DNA from: JANJTY01 sp038257155
GTDB taxonomy: Bacteria > Pseudomonadota > Gammaproteobacteria > Xanthomonadales > Xanthomonadaceae
Direction: 5' to 3'
Assembly (NCBI GenBank): GCA_038257155.1
Contig: JBBSJP010000023.1
Coordinates: forward strand, 1 to 64,000
DNA: 64,000 bases
The translations under genes were made by a program, and so were the position numbers. The notes under the pieces are model-generated. The model searched no databases. It was not told the DNA's origin and saw only the letters and a program-made list of their open reading frames with translations. Numbering within the stretch: the first letter of the stretch is position 1; each line of letters starts with the position of its first letter. Positions 60,370 to 64,000 of this stretch are shown here, piece after piece.

Positions 60370-60552
60370 CTATCGATACGGGATGCCGGGCACGCGGCCT
60401 GATCGACCCAGGCTTGGGAAGTCGACCAAGCCAGCTGCCTTCTCAGCCAGCAGCGCATCAAAGGCCAGCGCAACGACGGGATTGTCGCGAGCGAGGAAAT
60501 CGCGGATCTGTTTGCGATCGGCGAGGGCCGTGCTGGCCCAGACCAGTTTCAC
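60370..60552 (-). pseudogene. Truncated ParE/RelE-type toxin
   Basis: The 60-residue frame MKLVWASTALADRKQIRDFL and following LVDFPSLGRSGRVPGIPYR match the first two thirds of ParE-like toxins, which normally run to about 95 residues. The catalytic or strand-forming C-terminus is missing, replaced by repeat sequence. Just upstream the other frame ends QQKLDSNTR before a TGA that overlaps this start region, looking like the last residues of the partner antitoxin, which is itself cut by a GGCGCATCAAGATGCGCC repeat. The whole module seems decayed. Confidence 0.6.
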
Positions 60553-60623
60553 CGCGTATTGCTGTCGAGCTTCTGTTGGGATTTGGGCGCGCCAGGCAGC
60601 CGCGTCGGCCGATCGGGTCGCGA

Positions 60624-60644
60624 CGGCGCATCAAGATGCGCCCT
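60624..60644. repeat. Right arm of the dispersed double-hairpin element
   Basis: GGCGCATCAAGATGCGCCCT is identical to the right arm of the 93-bp elements at 28320, 32497 and 35960, without the left arm. Confidence 0.85.
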
Positions 60645-60749
60645 ACGAAAGTGGCGCCAATCAAGGGCGATCAAGAGCGCCAGACGCCTGTGATTCCGGA
60701 TACCGACGTCGTCGGATCAAAGCGCTTGGGCCGGGTGTTGGCTTCGGTC

Positions 60750-61049
60750 TCATGAATCGTGCGCGTAGCCCCCTTCGCGTTGCGCACGAATCGCAACCAC
60801 GACCACGGTGTTGGTCACGGCCACATAGCGATACAGCGCAACGTAGCCGCGTGAACCACGACCTATCACGAGTTCACGTTTGTCCTGATGAACCGGGCGG
60901 CCGATCATCGGATTGCCTGCGAGCACGTCGAGCGCGTTGATGATCTCGTCTGCTCTCGTCTCCGCATGCTCGATCTCGTGGTTCCGCAGATAGTCGGCGA
61001 TGCGGTCGAGGTCTTCCATCACCCCAGCGCTGAGGCGGATGCGCGTCAC
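60750..61049 (-). CDS. RelE/ParE-family toxin
   Basis: A 99-residue protein with the ParE pattern: LSAGVMEDLDRIADYLRNHE, then ALDVLAGNPMIGRPV, ELVIGRGSRGYVALYRYV and a final strand VVVVAIRAQREGGY. ParE toxins poison DNA gyrase and RelE toxins cut mRNA; the target here is not decidable. It starts at GTG, one base after the antitoxin stop. Full-length. Confidence 0.88.
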   Translation of the reverse strand: MTRIRLSAGVMEDLDRIADYLRNHEIEHAETRADEIINALDVLAGNPMIGRPVHQDKRELVIGRGSRGYVALYRYVAVTNTVVVVAIRAQREGGYAHDS

Positions 61050-61050
61050 C

Positions 61051-61335
61051 TCAGTCTTCCAGCTTGCGCAACGCCGGTCGTTCTACTTCCTTGCCTGCCA
61101 CTCGAGCCTTGAAATAGCGGCGGGCCTCTTCCCACGGAACGCTTTCGCCGGTTTCGAGAAATTCCGCCCAACGCTGGTCCGCCTGGGCATGGAAGTCGGC
61201 CCGGCGCTCGGCGAGTTCGGCCTTCTCGGCGATGGCCTCCAGTATGAAGCCGTGCGGGGTGGTGCCCGCGGCTTTGGCTGCCTTGGCAACGCGGGCCTTG
61301 AGTTCTTCTGGCAGGCGGATGGTGGTGGTGCTCAT
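61051..61335 (-). CDS. Ribbon-helix-helix antitoxin (CopG/ParD-like)
   Basis: A 94-residue protein whose first 45 residues form a ribbon-helix-helix (TTTIRLPEELKARVAKAAKA, then AGTTPHGFILEAIAEKAEL). The acidic C-terminal part should neutralise the toxin encoded one base downstream. An imperfect inverted repeat at 61369-61388 is the likely operator. Confidence 0.88.
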   Translation of the reverse strand: MSTTTIRLPEELKARVAKAAKAAGTTPHGFILEAIAEKAELAERRADFHAQADQRWAEFLETGESVPWEEARRYFKARVAGKEVERPALRKLED

Positions 61336-61368
61336 GTGGCGCTCCCGGTGCGACTCGGTCTTGGGAAA

Positions 61369-61388
61369 TGTAGCACATGTGTGTTACA
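61369..61388. promoter_or_regulatory. Candidate antitoxin operator, 20-bp imperfect inverted repeat
   Basis: TGTAGCACATGTGTGTTACA has 8 of 10 complementary pairs and a CACATGTG core. It lies 34 bases upstream of the ribbon-helix-helix antitoxin ATG, where such antitoxins normally autorepress. Confidence 0.5.
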
Positions 61389-61583
61389 GGCTGGAACGAC
61401 GTTTCCGGCGGTCACTGGCGGGTCGCTTGCAGGACGCGTTGCACGCGCGCCGAATCGGCCTTGATCTCGTGTACTACCAGCGCGAAGCTGTGGGTATCAG
61501 AACACCCTGCCAAGACCTGCCGACCTCGGGGGAGGGTACTATTGCCGGCAAGCGCGAGCCGCACAATTAATAAGGATCAGCAG

Positions 61584-62450
61584 ATGAAGTGGATGCCATT
61601 GTCAGCAGGCCTGGGCCTTGCCTTGCTGGTGTGTACGCCTGGTGCAGCTGCGCCTTCAATCAGCCAGGTGTACCTGGCGGATGCCGAAGCCGAAATTGCC
61701 ATCGGCACCGATGGCGCGGTCACTTCCGTGGAACTGCGGCGGACGCCGGCGCTGGAGGGCGAGGTCGGCGATCGGCTGGAAGAGCGGATACGTAACTGGC
61801 GATTTGTCGTGATGCGCAACGAGGCAGGAGATCCGGTGCCTGCCCGGACGCGGGCCTCTTTGGTGCTGGAAGGTTATCAAGCTGAGACGGGCAAGATCGA
61901 AGTCCGGATGAGCAGCCCGAGGTTCTCTGCTCGTGCTCTCGGGGAAGGTGACAAGGCGGAGGATTTTCAGGTCGGGGGAGTGCTTATTCACCGGGTCAAT
62001 CCGAAGTGGCCGAAGGGAGCTGCACAGGTTGGGGCGCGTGTAGAGGTACTCGTCGAGTACGACGCGAGCGGCCAAGTCACCAGGGCGGGTGCGCGAAAGG
62101 CCCAGTTGATTGGGCTGAGCGTCGATGAGCATCAGGCCGGCCGCGCCAAGCAACTGCTTCAGCCCTTCGTCAGGGAGTCCGAGCGCGCCATCGCGCGATG
62201 GCGTTTCCGGCCGGCCACTGCCGGGCAGACAGAGGGGAACAGTGCGGTGGTACCTGTCAGCTTCCGTCCCGTCGGGTCCCAGCGGGAATATGCCAAGTGG
62301 GAACATGCAGTGGCTGTTCACGAATTGGAGCGTGACTGGGCTCAGCCGAAGCACTCGGATGCCGCATCCGCGCCGCAGATGGTTCCAGACGATGACCTGT
62401 CCTTCGGCTTGGTGCGCCTGGTCGAGTTCAAGGAGGGTGAGTTGCTTTGA
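61584..62450 (+). CDS. Secreted TonB-C-like protein
   Basis: The 288-residue protein begins at ATG 61584 after AAGGATCAG with a signal peptide (MPLSAGLGLALLVCTPGAAA). Two regions have the look of TonB C-terminal-like folds: IAIGTDGAVTSVELRRTPAL with RIRNWRF (about 40-75), and VEVLVEYDASGQVTRAGARK with AIARWRFRPA (about 155-215). Such repeats occur in energy-transducer TonB-like periplasmic proteins of this order. There is no membrane anchor other than the signal. No partner gene is adjacent. Confidence 0.7.
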   Translation: MKWMPLSAGLGLALLVCTPGAAAPSISQVYLADAEAEIAIGTDGAVTSVELRRTPALEGEVGDRLEERIRNWRFVVMRNEAGDPVPARTRASLVLEGYQAETGKIEVRMSSPRFSARALGEGDKAEDFQVGGVLIHRVNPKWPKGAAQVGARVEVLVEYDASGQVTRAGARKAQLIGLSVDEHQAGRAKQLLQPFVRESERAIARWRFRPATAGQTEGNSAVVPVSFRPVGSQREYAKWEHAVAVHELERDWAQPKHSDAASAPQMVPDDDLSFGLVRLVEFKEGELL

Positions 62451-62879
62451 GAGCGTCGGGGCATGCGGGCGTTTACAGCAGTAGCAATCACGTTTCCATG
62501 GCCGCCAGATCGCCAGCGTAGATCCGCTCTCACCAATCCCTTCCGATTCGTGGCGTCGCCGAGCGCCTCGTGACGTTGGGCTTTCGCTTCGCTCAGCGCC
62601 AAGCTACCAAGGCGGGAAACCAATCGTTGCGGAATGAAACGTTCTTTGACCGCAGCGCGTTGCTGTCCGAAAAGTAGCCTGCGAGGCGGATGGCTCGCGC
62701 AGCTACATCGCCTTGCTTCAGGCCGGGCGCGCGTGGGGGTACCTGCATGAGCAAGACAGTCGGGCGATAGTCACTTTCGCCGGCGCGGCTTCACAAATCT
62801 TTACCGGGCCCACATGCCGAAATTGCACTGGCCATCCACAGTGTTCTTCGGGAATGATCCCATCTACTCGGAGGCACTC
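62451..62879. other. Intergenic region with one dispersed repeat
   Basis: About 430 bases, no supported gene. At 62574-62612 lies TTGGGCTTTCGCTTCGCTCAGCGCC-like sequence related to the repeats at 23827 and 24514. The final part carries the ribosome binding site GGAGG for the next gene. Confidence 0.55.
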
Positions 62880-63359
62880 ATGTTGCTCGCCCATAAGAAC
62901 ACCTGGATCGGGCTGCTCATCGGCGTCGCGCTCACTGCTGGTGGTGCGGGCGCCTATGCCCATATACACGGCGGCGGACATCGAATGCCTCCTGGCGCAG
63001 GAATGCTATCGATGACCGGCAGCCCATCGGATCTGGCCGAACGCGCACACCACTTGACTCGGCATATCTGCGAAGTGATCGATGCCCTTGAGGATTGTTC
63101 GCTCATTCCTTTGGGCGAAGCGGCTGCCCGCGACCTCCATGCCCAACAGGCGACCTTTTCGGAGGGGCAAGCCCAACTACACGACTCTCTGGTTGCCATC
63201 GACTTCGATCGCGCGGCGGTAGATCGGATCCGCGACCAGCTGGCGATGGCAATCCAGGTCAGCACCCTGCGTTACAGTGAGTTCCTCGCTGACTGCTCCG
63301 CTGTGCTGACCGCGGAGCAAAGGCAGCGTTTTGCGCTCCCGCACCGCGCGACGCCGTAA
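62880..63359 (+). CDS. Spy/CpxP-like periplasmic protein
   Basis: The 159-residue protein starts at ATG 62880, five bases after GGAGG, with a signal/anchor segment (WIGLLIGVALTAGGAGAYA) followed by a His/Met-containing stretch. A helical body ends in LTAEQRQRFALP, the LTxxQ-type motif of CpxP/Spy/CnrX-like proteins. These are periplasmic chaperones or metal/stress sensors that restrain two-component kinases. Directly downstream lies an OmpR-type response regulator gene, which fits a CpxP-CpxR style module. Confidence 0.8.
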   Translation: MLLAHKNTWIGLLIGVALTAGGAGAYAHIHGGGHRMPPGAGMLSMTGSPSDLAERAHHLTRHICEVIDALEDCSLIPLGEAAARDLHAQQATFSEGQAQLHDSLVAIDFDRAAVDRIRDQLAMAIQVSTLRYSEFLADCSAVLTAEQRQRFALPHRATP

Positions 63360-63403
63360 GCTGCGGCTTCGTCAGCCAGGCGAAGCTCGATGACATTCAG
63401 ACC

Positions 63404-64000
63404 ATGAGTTCGCGCCTTCTGCTGATTGAGGATGATCGCCGTCTGGCCGAGATGCTCCGTGAGTATCTTGGTCAGGCGGGATTTTCCGTACAGACCGAGA
63501 GCCTGGGGGCGCGCGCTGAGCAGCACTTGCGCGAGGGCAGCTTCGACGCCCTGGTGTTGGACTTGATGCTGCCCGATGGCGATGGCTTGGACCGCTGCCG
63601 CGAGATCCGCTCCCGTCCCGAGTTTGCGGACTTGCCGATCCTGATGCTCACCGCGCGAGGTGATGCCGCCGATCGCATCGTCGGGCTGGAGTTGGGTGCC
63701 GACGATTACTTGCCCAAGCCCTTCGAGCCGCGAGAACTGCTCGCCCGCCTGCGCGCACTGCTGCGCCGCGTCACGTCGGGCGGTCCTGCGCGGTTGCTGC
63801 GATTCGGCCGACTGGAGATCGACCGCGACGCCTTCCAGGCTCGCATCGACGGGCAGATTCGCGCGTTGACGGCCTACCAATTCGCCCTGCTGGTAGTGCT
63901 GGCGCAAAATGCCGGCCGGGTCTTGAGCCGCGACAAGCTGATGGATGCTCTGAAAGGTACGGCGGCCGAAAGTTTCGACCGATCCATCGACGTGCATGTA
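63404..64000 (+). CDS. OmpR/CpxR-type response regulator, truncated by window end
   Basis: The first 199 residues are visible. The receiver domain is complete: D10-D11 in LIEDDRRL, phospho-acceptor Asp in VLDLMLPDGDG, T in LMLTARG and K in YLPKPFEP. The winged-helix DNA-binding domain begins (LEIDRDAFQARIDGQ, LTAYQFALLVVLAQN) and runs past base 64000. It should pair with a sensor kinase just outside the window. Upstream of it is the Spy/CpxP-like gene, so envelope or metal stress is the likely signal. Confidence 0.9.
   Translation, partial: MSSRLLLIEDDRRLAEMLREYLGQAGFSVQTESLGARAEQHLREGSFDALVLDLMLPDGDGLDRCREIRSRPEFADLPILMLTARGDAADRIVGLELGADDYLPKPFEPRELLARLRALLRRVTSGGPARLLRFGRLEIDRDAFQARIDGQIRALTAYQFALLVVLAQNAGRVLSRDKLMDALKGTAAESFDRSIDVHV

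Noticed and set aside
38400..61400. Prophage or integrative element covering the defence island
   Set aside because: No integrase, recombinase, phage structural gene, tRNA or clear attachment site was found; the region is better described as an island assembled by duplications and repeats.

Overview
The window is 64 kb of high-GC bacterial chromosome. Protein families and dense dispersed palindromic repeats suggest a gammaproteobacterium of the Xanthomonadales/Lysobacterales type. Pointers are a TonB-dependent receptor, a YfiR protein, a DUF2909-type twin-TM protein, a secreted protein ending in FADGFE, and repeats such as CCCGTTCGTGGTGAG and CCCCTCTCCC/GGGAGAGGGG. This placement is an inference from gene content, not a database match. 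No rRNA, tRNA, integrase, transposase or CRISPR array was seen.

Positions 1-18100 are mostly minus-strand housekeeping and signalling genes: an FAD oxidoreductase coupled to a deoxyinosine glycosylase, an ABC exporter, a CPA1 antiporter, a GAF-PAS-PAS-GGDEF-EAL protein, an orphan FtsX/MacB-type permease and an MFS transporter. They end in a tightly coupled operon of TonB receptor, YfiR and CHASE8-type hybrid histidine kinase. Positions 18500-28700 hold a thiol-redox pair (redoxin plus DsbD), an M23 peptidase, a serine-hydrolase homologue that lacks its catalytic residues, a glycine-rich secreted protein coupled to a PKHD hydroxylase, and a Pmp3-like peptide. Positions 29100-38000 hold an SRAP protein, an LLM monooxygenase with an FMN reductase, a MocR regulator with small membrane proteins, an orphan AbiEi-like antitoxin with a clear operator, and a Phd/PIN toxin-antitoxin pair.

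Positions 38400-61400 form a defence island. It opens with a mono-haem cytochrome gene whose 3' end exists as broken copies on both sides. Between the gene and the right-hand copy lies a two-gene unit: an acidic protein of unknown family and a ComEC-like metallo-beta-lactamase. Then come an unknown gene, McrB and McrC, an Eco57I-like adenine methyltransferase, and a convergent three-gene operon. That operon encodes a protein with both a MORC/HSP90-like GHKL ATPase and a full histidine-kinase core, a receiver domain fused to a zinc-ribbon C-terminus, and an unknown 228-residue protein. It is the best candidate for an undescribed system: a phospho-relay-like, methyltransferase-linked defence module. 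Next is a type I restriction system (hsdM, hsdS, fic, hsdR) whose hsdR 3' end is repeated upstream of hsdM, so direct repeats flank the whole locus. Several toxin-antitoxin genes follow, some decayed.

Positions 61500-64000 carry a secreted TonB-C-like protein, a Spy/CpxP-like periplasmic protein and the start of an OmpR/CpxR-type response regulator that runs off the window. Intergenic DNA from 22 kb onward is rich in several families of dispersed palindromic repeats. Some have entered coding sequence, in hsdM, at the 3' end of the serine-hydrolase homologue, and in the decayed toxin-antitoxin region near 60 kb.
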